A DNA stretch of 64,000 nucleotides from Sarcocystis neurona (lineage: Eukaryota > Apicomplexa > Conoidasida > Eucoccidiorida > Sarcocystidae). The stretch spans positions 1,251,609-1,315,608 of the forward strand of contig KL647306.1 in assembly GCA_000727475.1 (NCBI GenBank). Direction: 5' to 3'. The notes beneath the pieces were generated by a model. That model was given only the letters and a program-made list of their open reading frames with translations. It was not told the origin of the DNA and did no database searches. The position numbers and the translations under genes were made by a program. Positions 36,446-48,300 of the stretch are shown piece after piece; position 1 is the first letter of the stretch; every line of letters begins with the position of its first letter.

Positions 36446-38550
36446 CGGCAACTGCTGCAACTGCCGCTGCGACTACTGCTGCTGCGACTGCTGCTGCTGC
36501 TGCGACTGCTGCCGCTGTTCCTGTTCTTGCTACTCCGGCTTCTCGGACCTGCTGCTGCTGCTCGGCCTGCTGCTGCTGTTGCTACTGCTGCTGCACTAGG
36601 ACTGCTGCTGCTGTTACTGCTGTTGCTCTCGGACTCCTGCTGCTAGGGGTACTTTCGACAGTGATGCTGCAGCATTTCGGGCCGGGGTGGCTGCCACCGG
36701 GCTGCAGCTCTGATCGCTGTCCGTGGGAGGTTTTCCCCAACACCGCCGCGTGTGTGTGCGCCTTTGCTGCGTCCCGCTGTCGCACTTCCGCCTGCTGCTG
36801 CGGTGCTGCTGCCGCTACTGTGACGTTCTGCTGCTGCATGTGCTGCTGCAGCGACGACTGCTGATGCGGCCGCTGCTCTCCGCTGCTGCTGCTGAGCGAC
36901 CTGTCTGCGATCTGCTGCGCTCCTTCTTTCAACGCTCGCCTGCGTGCTGCTCTGCGGCAACGCTGCTGCTGCTGCAGTCGCCCGTCCACGCCTCACCAAC
37001 AAATACAGCAGGACACCGTTGCTGTTACTTCCTACGCATATATATATGCGCTGCTGAAGAACAAAGTCTCCCTATCTACGTGCATCACCCTTTTTAAATA
37101 AATAAAGGTGTACACGCAGATGCGTGTATATATATATATATGGAAGCACTGGTGCTTCTACACGGCCCTCTGTCCCATACATCCACACATATATATACTT
37201 CTTCGAGAAGCGTATAAGCAAATGTGCGTACTCATGACGGGGAACACCCCTTAATCTGCATATATATATATATATATATGAGAGGCGCGTAAGCATTTAT
37301 GTGTGTATACCCATGAAAGGCAATATTACCACATCTACGTATACACATATGAGAAGCATATACGCATCTCCACGTGCATGCGCGTGAAGGCAGAACACTA
37401 CTACATCTACATACATATATATATTTTCCAGCAGCAGATAACCATATATATGTGTGTACGCACATGAACTGAAGCACCCCTACGTATATATATATGTATG
37501 AGAGGCGTACACACATATAGTGTATACGCATGAAGGGAAACGCGGTGGTAGCCCCTAGCTAAGGATATCCACAGACTTTTGTATGTATGTGTGTGCGTAC
37601 GTTGTCTAGAAAAATGTATAGAGACGTAGACTTGTGTGGGTCTGTGTGTATATATATACTTCGACTCAACGAGATACGCACGCGTAGTCCACTATATATA
37701 TATATATATATGCCAGGGCGTCTACACCGAAGGCAGAAGCCCAGACTGCTTCTCCGCAAGAAAGGGCCGACGCAGGAGCCACGGGTGCAGAATTCTCTGC
37801 TGTTCCCGTCCTGCTGTTGCTGCGGCGTCCTGCTAGTTGTACACACACGGCTACGAATTTCCCTACATATATATGTCTGCTGCCAGGGTACAGGGCTGCT
37901 GCCGTGGTATGTCCGGGGGAGCCAGTGGCGCGCAGGAAGTCGTAAGGACACCGCAAATCTGCTGCTGCTTCGCCTTTTCTCGCCTGCTGCTGCTGTTGCT
38001 GCGCACGTCTCGTGTCGCGAAGACGGCTCCCGTCCTGCTGCTGCTGCTGTTGCTCGGGCCTCCTGTGGCAGCTGCTGCTCGGGGTCTGCCCTGCGGCTGC
38101 TGCTGCCCCGTTCTTGCTGCTGCTCTTGCTTCCCCCCCGTCCCGCGCGCCTGCTGCAGATGTGGCTGTTCTGCTTCGACGGCGGAAGTGTCGTCCCCTGC
38201 GGTGAGGCTGCAGTTCCTTCAGGCAGACCGGCAGCACCTGCTGCGGCGTCGAGAGTCTGCGCGACCGCCGTTACGCCGCATGCCCGGCTGCTGTCGTTGC
38301 TGCTTCTGCTGCTGTTTCTGTCTGGAGGGACTGCAACTGCATATGGCGGGGCAGCGCCTGCTGCCTTCTTCCGGCTGCTGCCTTTCCTGCGCCTCCTGAC
38401 GCTAAGCTGCTCCACCTGTGGGGTTCCTCGTTTTCTTCAGCCAGCGTGGGCTGAGTTAAGCGCTTCGCTGCGGCCGCTTTTGCTGCTCTTGCTGCAGGTG
38501 CTGCTGCCGGCACGTTGCAGCTCTGCCCCGCTCTCGGGATTCGCCTCACA
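36446..38550. other. Upstream of CCDC124-like gene; CTG-rich then TA-rich, unassigned
   Basis: At 36582-36989 the minus strand has a 135-codon Gln/Ser-rich frame that may be 5' sequence of the CCDC124-like gene or chance. Positions 37100-37700 are TA/CATA microsatellite. Minus-strand frames at 38415-37666 and 38549-38271 (with LAEENEEPHRWSSLASGG) look partly coding, but no family or consistent splicing was found. Confidence 0.35.
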
Positions 38551-40240
38551 TCACTGCTGTCGTTGCTGACGAAACTGCTGCATTTGTTTCTGCAAATCGC
38601 AGACTCTGCCCACGGCTCTCTGCTGCTGCAACTCCTGGAGAGACTCCTTCCACATGCGGGCTGCCTCTCCTGCTCTCGACGTTGCCAGTCCTGCTCTCCT
38701 CCCCGTTTTGCTGCTGTTGCTGCTCCTCCTCCTGCTGCTGAGCGCGACTCCCGTTGCTACATCGGTGCTGCTCCTGCTGACATGCTTTTGCTGCAGCTGC
38801 TCGTGCTGCTGTTGCTACTGTTCCTGCTGCTGCTGTTATTGCTGCTGCTGCTCTCCCTGCTACTGCTGCTGCTGCTGTTGCTGCTGCCCCTCGCACTGCT
38901 GTTGCTGTTGCTGCTCTCCCTGCTGCTGCTGCTCTCCCTGCTGCTGCTCTTCCTGCGGCTGCTGTCGTCGCTGCTGCTGCTGTCCTTGCTGCTGCTGCTG
39001 CTGTCGTTGCTGCTGCTACTGTCGTTGCTGCTGCTGTGTCATTGCTGCTTCTACGTCTGCGTCTGGGGGTCCTCCTGCTTCAGCCCGTGTACCACGTATT
39101 CGCTTACGCCGCCGTCCCGCACGTGCTGCCGGGTCTGTCGAGCGCTGCTGCAGCTGCAGCCTCTTCCCAAGACGTCCGCAAGAGAAGCCGATACGGCTGC
39201 TTCTCTCATGTCACTACTCCCGCTGCTGCCGTTGCCCTTCGTGTTGCTGCTGCTGCTGCTTCTGCCTCTCCTGCTGCAGCACCTGCCTCTCTCACTCAGC
39301 ACTGCAAGCGCTGCTGCCACCCCGCCGCGCACGCCGCTGCTGCGCTGCTGCTGCTGCTGCGCTGCTGCGTCTTGCGTATGCGTCTAGAAAGAGAGCTCTG
39401 TTACTGTTGTTGCTGCCGCTGCTGCTCGCCACGCGGCAGTGGCGAGAAACAAACGACGCCCCGTGTGTGCCTCTGCTGCAGGAGCTGCCTGCTCGACCGC
39501 TCCTCGCAGCATATACGCGGGGCCGCTTCTTTCTGCTGGACGTGCTGTCGCGGCTGCTCCAGCTGCTCAGTTTCCGCCTGCTGATCGGCCTGCTGCTGCT
39601 GCCGCTCTGCCCGCGCGGCTACTGCTGCCGCTCTGTCTCCGCGGTTGTTGCTGCTGCTGTGCGTGCGGGTGCTGCTGCTATGCCTGCGCGCGGCTGCTGC
39701 TGCTGCTCTGTCTTTCGAGCATCGACGGCTGCTTCTGCAACTGCTGCTGCAGTGACGCTGTCGCCGCAGCTGCTGCTTGGGTGTAGTGCTGCTGTTGCTG
39801 CTGACTCTCCAGCCAAAACCTGCAGACTCTGCTAGCCGTACCGCTGAAGCGAGCGCTGCTGGTGCGCGTCTGCTGTTCCTGCTGCTGCTGTTGCACGTGC
39901 TGCTGCTGCTACTGCCGTCGTGCCGCGGAGGTCGTCCGGCTGCTACTGCTGGTGCAGCTACGTAGGCGAAGATGTGTACGGCCTGCGAGCAAGTCGCATC
40001 GGCGAGACAGCAGCAGCAGCAAGTGGCGGTGGTGGAGCGGCGCAAGAGGAGGAGGAGGCGCAGGGGCTGCAGCTGCGGCAGCAGTCCCGCACACAAAGAG
40101 AAAAGAAGCAACACAGCAGCTAGTAATTCCGCTGAGCAAGAGAGGATAACGTCCTGCTACTATCGCGCACAAGTTTTATGGGCCGCGCGCGTTGCTGCTC
40201 ATCGTCATCGGAGTAGTAGGCGTAGCAGAAGTCGTCTGCC
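38551..40240 (-). other. Candidate Gln-rich coding region, unassigned
   Basis: Three minus-strand stretches look coding. The first, near 40230-40130, reads PADDFCYAYYSDDDEQQ and then RARPIKL. The second, near 39580-39440, is a Gln/Arg/Glu segment (QQQADQQAETEQLEQPRQ). The third, 38660-38551, is a charged helix ending MQQFRQQRQQ before TGA. They lie in different frames with no splice model I can defend, and much of the sequence between is pure CTG repeat. They may belong to one gene or to several. Confidence 0.25.
38695..39060. repeat. (CTG)n-rich tract
   Basis: About 360 bp dominated by CTG, TTG and TCC triplets on the plus strand. Several frames on both strands are open. Confidence 0.85.
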
Positions 40241-40930
40241 GGCATGTCCCGCCGAGGGCAGCGCCCGGTAGAAGAGAAGCCCCGGAAGCCGTATTCAAAC
40301 AGCGAAGAGCAAGAACAAGAAGAAGAGAAAGCGACCCGAAGCTGCTGGAGCTACTGCTGTTGCTGCTTCGCTTCTTGGCTTCGTTATGCCGCAGTTGCTG
40401 CTGCGATCGAACCTGCTCTCCTATCTTGGCCGCGCGCGCATGCTCTGCGACCCTCGCACCAGCAGTAGAGTTTGAAGACGAGAGATGCCAGCCCTTTCTG
40501 CCGCGTAGAGGCCGCATGCAGCAGCAGGCCGTTGCCCAGCTGGGTGGACGCCTGCTGCTGCTGCTGCTGCTGCGCTGCTCCGTCTACGTGCCGCCGCTGT
40601 TTTGCTGCCGATCCTGCTCGTCAGCTCGCATGATGATGACGCACCGCTGGGGACCACTTGCAGTACAAGTGGGGGCGCTACTTGCTCGGCAAGCGAACTG
40701 TCTGAGCTTTGCAGAACTCCAAAACTACTCAGCGGCTGCTGGGCTGCTCCTCGGAGACCGGGACACCTAACTATATATCTCTGTGCAAGGCAAATAAACG
40801 TGTCACTCCTTGTGCTGCGGTGCTCCTGCCCTGGCTAGTGGTTCTTCGCGTCCTGCTGCAGCTCTTCGCTGTGCAGTTAGGTTTATTGGGGTTTTGCTGC
40901 TGTTGCTGCTGCTGCTGGCTTGACGCTGTG

Positions 40931-41900
40931 CTACTCGGTGTGACTCCAGTCACGCTGCTGCTGTTGCCGCTTCCCTCGCATTTGCTGCTGCAGCTGCTGC
41001 CTCTGCCGCTCCTTGCACTTCCTGTTGTTGCTGCTGTGTGGCCGGGGGGTCGCTTGGGTTACTGCTGCTACGGTAGAATTCGTCCTCATCCTCCGCCCGG
41101 GGGCGAGCTGCCGCCGCGGCTGCTGCTGCTCCGCCTGGTGCTCGTGCGGCAGGTACAGAGAGGAATGCCTCACCGCGTAGTGTGCTGCCGCTGATGCTTC
41201 TTCCTTTTCTTCGTGCATTTGGACTGCTCTCCCTCGCTCGTGCAAGAAGAACTTTGCATAAGAAACGCACTCGAGCCGCAGGAGAGAACCAACGGCAGCT
41301 GCACAAGTTGTCTGGCTGCAGCGTGAGCCAGCCCCTGCTGCCGTTTGTCGGGGCGACTCCTTCTGTGCCGTTGTCTGCGTCCGACCGCTGCCGCGCACCT
41401 GCTGCTGGTGATGCCGTTTTCCTGCTGTTGCAGCCGCGACCGCTGCTGCTGTTGAAATTCGTTTGTCTGGTGCGTCGGCGTCAGACTGCGGCAGCAGCCG
41501 CACAGCGGGAAGCCACCGTGTGTCTGAGCCCCAACGTCTAGTTTCGCACTGTCAGAGTGCAGCGGAGAAATTCGAGAAAGAAGGAGAAGAGAAAGAAAAT
41601 GGAGGAGAGGAGGAAAGACAGAGACGAATAGAAGAGGGCTGCGGGCTACACTTACTCGAGAGGGTGCACTGTGTTGGGTGCACGTACGCTGTCTCACACG
41701 CAGCACTACAAAGAAGAGACGTGAGAGAACGACGCAGCAACAGAAGAAAAAGAGAGAACGAGGCGAAGTAGCTAGAGAAACGATAAAGCAAAGGAGAAGA
41801 ATTCGAACACACAGGCAACTGTTAACCTGAACGAATCGGTGCAGTTTTCTGACTTCTGACTTGCTGCCGTTGAGAAGTTAACGGAAACTACGGAAAACAT
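40931..41900 (-). CDS. Hypothetical protein, three phase-compatible exons
   Basis: The model is 41900-41827, 41705-41656 and 41298-40931, giving 163 aa with a TAG stop. Exon 1 begins MFSVVSVNFSTAASQKSE and ends TTCAG | GTTAAC (phase 2). Exon 2 has a strong acceptor (CTCTTCTTTGTAG) and donor (TCGA | GTAAGT), encoding ACETAYVHPTQCTLS. Exon 3 follows TTGTGCAG and encodes LLRLECVSYAKFFLHERGR, then MHEEKEEASAAAHYA and a Gln/Arg-rich tail. An internal donor (GCG | GTGAGG at 41173) could end exon 3 early, in which case the gene continues to the left. All three junctions agree in phase and splice quality is good, but no family is recognised and there is no clear domain or signal. The ATG is the nearest in frame and not secure. 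Confidence 0.4.
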
Positions 41901-42024
41901 GGGCAGGAATGACGACTTCTGAGGCGCACATGCACGAGACGTCCCAGACTCGGTACTCTTTACGAACGTGCAGAGCCATATATATATATGTGTCTGCACA
42001 GGCAAAGATCTACCTCTAGCGGGC

Positions 42025-42270
42025 TGTGTGTAAGTTAATACGTGTGTCTATCTGTATGAAGATATGTGTGTACACACGTCGCCCTCTATCCACAAATAGC
42101 CACACCTGGCTGTATGTAAGTTAATACATTTGTCTATCTGTTTGAAGATATGTGTGTACACACGTCGCCCTCTATCCACAAATAGCCACACCTGGCTGTG
42201 TGTAAGTTGATACATTTGTCCATCTGTGTGAACACACGTGTGCATACACGTCGCCCTCTATCCACAAAAG
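42025..42270. repeat. 86-bp tandem repeat, about 2.8 copies
   Basis: TAAGTTAATAC recurs at 42031, 42117 and (one change) 42203, each followed by GTACACACGTCGCCCTCTAT and CCACAAATAGCCACACC. The last copy is truncated and diverged. Confidence 0.85.
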
Positions 42271-42379
42271 TACTTACATGCTTTTGGAAAAGTATGTAAG
42301 TACACAAGAACATCGTCGCGTACATACATACATAGGGGTACACATAGGTGAAGGCGAACTTACGCGTGCGTAGCACGTC

Positions 42380-45151
42380 GTAGTAGTAGTAGCAGTAGTA
42401 GTAGTAGTACTAGTGGTACACCAACCCGAATGGCGCAGGCAGCCGGCTTACGTGGACGTACACGCACACACAATATTTGGCTCTACAGATACGGAACAGT
42501 ACGGAGATTACTATTCTCCTAATTCCACCGGCTGCAGCCGGCAAGACACCAGAAACAACCAGGATAACTGTACGTTCTATTTGCTTGCAACACCCACACG
42601 GCACGCGACACGTTTGCCCAGCAGATATATATACACTTAAATATAAAAGTGAGTGAGTTAGAAGTAGGAGCCATCCGGTGGGTGAGGGACGTGTAAGTAT
42701 GATGTAGGCGGCGAGCTGACGGGAAATTCCTACGTGCTTGGCCTAGCATAGACGTGTGTTCTGCGGTGAGTGATGTGCTGACCCACATACACACTCTGCG
42801 TAGGCAGGTCGCATGCCCGTCACCACCTGCACATATCTATGTATATATTTATATATATATATGTATTTGTATCAATGAGTATTACGTGGTGTAGTACCGT
42901 ATGTACACCAAATGCCTTCCTCTCGTCTGACATCCATACAAAAAATGCCTACCGGTCTTGTATGTGCCTGTATACACCGGAGTGCACTAACCAGGTGCGC
43001 GTCCCTGCAGACGCGTACAATAGGCAGCATGCAGCTAGTGTTGCGTGTCTCACGCACACTTGTAGCTTCTGCATGACAGCTTGGCCTTCAGGAAGTCTAC
43101 GACGCACTTATTACTCGCCCTACAGTGAAACGGGTTGCCGCCTTGTTGCCGAAGCTACCCGAGCTATGCCTATATATATATATGCATATGTATGCAGATA
43201 GATTTGGGAGGAGCAGTTGTACAAACTGACATTCCCTGTAGCAGTAGCCCGTAGAATGCGGGAGGCAAGGGGTTCGTCACGGAGGCCCAGAACAGTACGC
43301 CGGCGGCTCTTGCTATCCTGGGGAGCGCCTGCAGAGGCGAGGACCTTTTGGTGTAGAGCGGAAGACGGTCAAAAGTTCTACTCAAGAGACTCTTGAGAAC
43401 CTCGGTCAAGCCAGCAACCGTAAAATATGCGGCAGACAGCCAGTGCAACTACGTGAGGCATAGAGGAGCCTGGAAAGGACCAGGCCGCCTCAGCCCCTGC
43501 GAGGAGAAGTGACCTCGGCGTGAAACTCGCGCACTTGTGTATCTGGTGGTGGTGCAGGCATCTCACCAGAAATTTTCAGACGTACTTTTCAGATATGTGA
43601 CATCCTGGTCTGGACGTGCGGATGGCACATATCTCGGGGTATACAGAGACAGAAGACACGTGTGTGCTCTACGGGGGTAGCTGGCTGCTACCACGTCTGT
43701 GCACTTTTATACTACAACGTCCAGCGTGTAAAGGCTTTCTCCACACATTTACGCGGGTGTCGTGTCAAACATTTCCTCCGTCACGACGATGGACGATGAG
43801 TCCAGTAACAGTGTTTTAGCAGAATTCCACCTCGTGCCACCGCGCACGGCGCGTCCCTGCTCTGCAGCACCAGCAGCAGCAGCAGCCTGAGGAGACCTGA
43901 GTGCTTCTGTCTCGGCTCAGGCAACCGCCGTGGTTTCCCATTTTGATGTGCGGATGCTCGCTCGTAGTCAAGCAGACTTCGACGTGTGGGGCTCTTCCTA
44001 CAGGGTCTGTCTTCCAGATTCTTCTCCCACGTGTCAGAGGCACACATACCGCAGCTCCCTACTATATTCAAGATGCTTTAGCGTCTAGCCATGTGTGCAC
44101 CCACCCGACTCACCGAAGACACGCATATGCAGACAAACGTGAAGACAAAGTCGTACGTGTGTCTGGCCACGTCTGTACGAACACGCACACACGTATGCAT
44201 TTGGACGCTCTCATCAGGTGTACATACACCAGCTACGCACCTACACCTACACGAGAAACACAAACCGACCGAGGGGCTCAATGTCTAAACTGTGTGAAGT
44301 TCTATATCACTGCTGTGCCACTACTGCTGCTTTTCCCACCCTTCCGCACTACTACGAATCCCCTACAAAGACACGCACACCGAGTAGCTGCTGCTGCTGT
44401 AGACGCTCCCGTGTCGTCGTTGCAGATCAGCCGAAGCCGTTGTTCCTGTCCGGTGACTCACACACAAGAGAATGCACGGCTGCTGCTCCTGCCTCTTCTT
44501 TTTCTTTCGATCTCTTTCTCGTGGAGGGGCCTGCAGCTACTCTTGGGACCGCTGCTGCTGCTGCTCCGGTGTGTGTGTGTGGGTGCTGTGGCTGCTACGT
44601 GACGAGGTAATGCTTCCGACTCGCAGAAGGCGCTACAAAGCGCTCTCGAACGCCGCTGCCCGCCACCACGCCTGCGGGTGCTCCCGCTTCCCTCTCTCCT
44701 AATGCTGCTCTTTTCCTCTCCCACCTGCGCGCAACTTCTGCTGTTGCTGTCTGCGCGCAACAGGTCTGCTGTTGTTGCCTGCGCGCATCTCCTGGTGCTG
44801 CACCGCACGCCAGCGACGGTGTCTCTCGCCGCACCAGTTGCGCCACAAGAACCGTCAGGAGCAGTAGCGCAGCAGTAGCAACAGCAGAGGAACACAGCAG
44901 CAAAAGTCAGCAGCAGAAGTCGCGTCCTCGCCGCGTCCCCTTCCCCCCCTGCCCTGAGCGGCGAGAGACAGAAAAGAGAGCGGTGGCGCCGGATCTTCTC
45001 GGTTTTCTTCGGTGTTCCGGCGTGTGTGTGTGTCGGTGGTGGGGGGGACACATGCGCCGCGGGGGTCAGCAGCAGGAGGAAGCGACGCGGCACGCCGCTA
45101 TCACGCCAGCAGCGTTTCAACAGTCGTTTTTACATTAAAAGTGCAGCATGC
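42380..45151. other. Repeat-poor stretch, no supported gene
   Basis: This lies between the hypothetical gene and the p24 stop. Frames exist on both strands (233 codons at 43901-44602 plus, 220 at 45120-44458 minus) but none shows a motif. A minus-strand segment near 44030-43900 (TWEKNLEDRPCRKSPTRRS) is mildly coding-like. Part of 44500-45151 is probably 3' UTR of the p24 gene. Confidence 0.35.
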
Positions 45152-45337
45152 TTAGACAATCGTTTTCACTTCGAACCGCGACCGCACCGCATAAACTTGA
45201 ATCCCCGAGAGTACGATCTGCACTCCCATCTGCAGCACCTTCCAGAAGGTTGCCCGGCTGCGGGTGGAGCTGTTGAGACGCTCGTAAACGGAAAGTCGCG
45301 CAAGGGCCGTCGACTGCTGATCGAACAGCGCGTTTGC
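45152..45337 (-). other. p24 exon 4 (coiled coil, TM helix, tail)
   Basis: This follows GAAACGCAG and encodes ANALFDQQSTALARLSVYER, RLNSSTRSRATFW, the membrane helix and RFEVKTIV, ending TAA at 45154-45152. The AxWERLNSS..SRxxFW pattern before the helix is typical of p24 proteins. Confidence 0.88.
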
Positions 45338-48300
45338 CTGCGTTTCAACCAGCAGCAGCAGCAGGAGCAGCAGCAGCAGAAGCGCGTCCACAAGTCGCAG
45401 CACCAGAGCTCCCCCCGCTTTAACAGCAACAGAGCAGAAGTCGTCAGACCCATAAATTGCAGCAGCACAGGAGAACGAAGCAGCAGCAGCGCGTCTACGG
45501 ATCACAGCAGCAGAAGCTCCCCCCGCTTTAACAGCAACAGAGCAGAAGTCGTCAGACCCATAAATTGCAGCAGCACAGGAGAACGAAGCAGCAGCAGCGC
45601 GTCTACGAATCGCAGCAGCAGAAGCTCCCCCCGCTTTAACAGCAACAGAGCAGAAGTCGTCAGACCCAACGAGCAGCAACAGCAGCGGCGGAGGCGAACG
45701 CGGCGCATTCCGCAGCAGAACGCGAGGCGGATAGCACGGCAGTGACACAGGCAGCGCCCCGCAGGCACGGCAGCACGTGCCGAGTCGTGCGTGAAAGAGA
45801 CGCACCTCCGGAGAAGTGACACAAAGCAGCAGTGGGGGAGGTCCGCCAACGGACGAAAATGAAGAAGGAGATGAGAACGGGAGACGGAAGGAGTCGCATA
45901 GAAGAGAGAGGGCAGCAGACGCCAGAAAGAGACACCAGCCGTGGACGCAGCAGCAGCAGCAGGACACGAGCGGCTCCGGTAGTTCCCGACGCAGCTGCGA
46001 GACGCGGAAAACCCCGAAACAGCAGCAACAGAAGGTGTAAGAAAGACATATGTGCCGTGGCAAGGCAGAGGAAAAGAAGGGAGCATCCCCAGCACGGCGA
46101 TGGCAGAGCAGGAGGCGCCAAGAGCAGCACCACCGCAGGCAAGGGAAGGAACGCTGCCCCCCCACAGACAGAAGACGGGAGGACGGACGCAGAAGGGAGA
46201 CGACAAACGAGAAGTTTGTAAACTTCCAAAAGTGACAGAGAGACGCAGTCGTTTGTGTCCAACGCAGGGCGAGAAGCTGCGAAAATGCGCGGCAGCCTCC
46301 GGGTGCGGCCACGGACGGGAACAGAGACGGGGACATCGACGGGCAGAGACAGCACAGGTGCAGCACGCGGAGACACCGTCACACACGTGGAAACGGAGAC
46401 GGGAGGAGACACCGGGAGGAGATACGAAAACACACACACATACATACACGTATACCTATACACATACACATACACACGTATACACATACATATATTCATA
46501 CATACGTACACACATACATATATTCATACATACGTACACACATTTACACATGCATATATACATATACATATATACATATGCGTATATACATGCATATGTA
46601 CATACATATATATACATATACATACATATACACATATACATATATACATATACATATATACATATACATATATACATATACATATATACATATACACATA
46701 TACATATATGCATATACATATGCATATATTTACATATACATACATATATATATATATACATGTATACCTATACATATCCACATATACGTATATACACAGC
46801 ATTTTCAAGAGCGAGCGGCTGATAAAGCCAGACACACACAGAGGGAGAAGGCGGAGGAGGACGCGCGAGGGAGGGACACGCAGCAGAGGCGGCATCGCCG
46901 CGAGGAACAGAAGGAAGCGGACCGACGGAGTCCCGCAGCAGCAGCACGGAGTTCTTCGGGTTGAGGCGAAGACGAGGAAAAGAAGAGGGACGTACCAGCT
47001 CAACAACTTTATTGGACAAATCTCTGAGTTTGTCTGTGTGGGTGCTCAGGACGAGACTACTCATGTCTGGCGGCAACGCAGCTGCAGCACTGCTCCCGTC
47101 GCCGCTGCTGCTGCTTCCGGGCTCCCCCGGAGCAGCCGCCGACGTCCCCGCCGCCACAGCAGGAGGCAGCAGGTGGAAGTTCAGCGCAACGGTCTGCGTG
47201 TAATTCACCCGGTTCGTCGTGCACAGACGGTACGTCCCAGGGAGCGTAATCTGCACACATATACACATGCAGCAGCAGCACCGGTCGCGCCCATCCCGCG
47301 CATGCAGAAGTCTCCTGCAGGTCGCGCCCATCCCGCGCATGCAGAGGTCTTCTTTTCCTCTCTCTTCACGAGACCCCAAGCGCGACGCGCGGCGCGGCCA
47401 CTTCGTCGGGCAGTCGCCGCACAAAATACGTCCCCCCCCTACATGCCTCACCGCGTGGGTAACTACCCAAAGGACACTCGGGTGTCGTGACACTCGGCTG
47501 CCGTGACACCCGGCTGTCGTGACACCCGGCTGTCGGGACACCCGGCTGTCGTGACACTCGGCTGTCGTGACACCCGGCTGTCGTGACACCCGGCTGTCGT
47601 GACACTCGGGTGTCGTGACACTTGGGTGTCGTGACACTTGGGTGTCGTGACACTCGGGTGTCTCGACACCCCCCCTCAGCAGAGGCAGCTCGCCTACAGC
47701 GCCACGCATCTCCCCGCAGCACGTACGGGGGGCAACTCGCAGTGTGGGCGGGTGTGTCCCCGTACAGACGGAGAAACCGAACTGCATGCAGGTAAATGTG
47801 CCTTGCAGGAGACATCCTGCCTTAACTCTCAAGACACGTGTGCACGCCCCCGTACGTACAGAGAGACACACGCACATATCCCCATAGATAGACAGAGAGA
47901 GGAGGAGAGATATATACATATCTATGTATATATATGTATATACGTATATGCATACCGCAGGAAATAGTCTGCCATGGAATGCATGCATCCATGTAACACC
48001 TGTCTGTGATATATATAGAGAGAGAGGGAAACACATATATATTCATATACGTATACGCATACTGCAGGAGGTAATTCGTCGTGGCCGCATGCATGTGACA
48101 CCTGTCTGTGAAAAAGACGTCCCTGTGGAAGATGTCAGACATCCTGCGTATCTGTAGAGCCGAGCTCTACATCAACATCCACACGAAGATATATATATGC
48201 CCGTATACACACACATACATATACATATATGCAGGTATATAGCTATTTGCATACCACAGCAGGGAGTCTGTTTGAATCTATCATACCCTCTGTCTGGACG

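Noticed and set aside
45152..46366. 404-codon minus-strand frame as a single protein
   Set aside because: Only its last 62 codons match p24; the remainder is the 108-bp repeat and intron.
46052..47490. 256- and 411-codon plus-strand frames with THTYTYT repeats
   Set aside because: They read through the ACATAT repeat and overlap p24 exon 3 on the other strand.
47473..47672. CRISPR-like array
   Set aside because: The 16-bp units are contiguous with no unique spacers, and the genome is eukaryotic.
46768..48036. 422-codon minus-strand frame as a single protein
   Set aside because: Only 47250-46996 inside it is conserved (p24 exon 3). The rest translates the 16-bp minisatellite and TA repeats.
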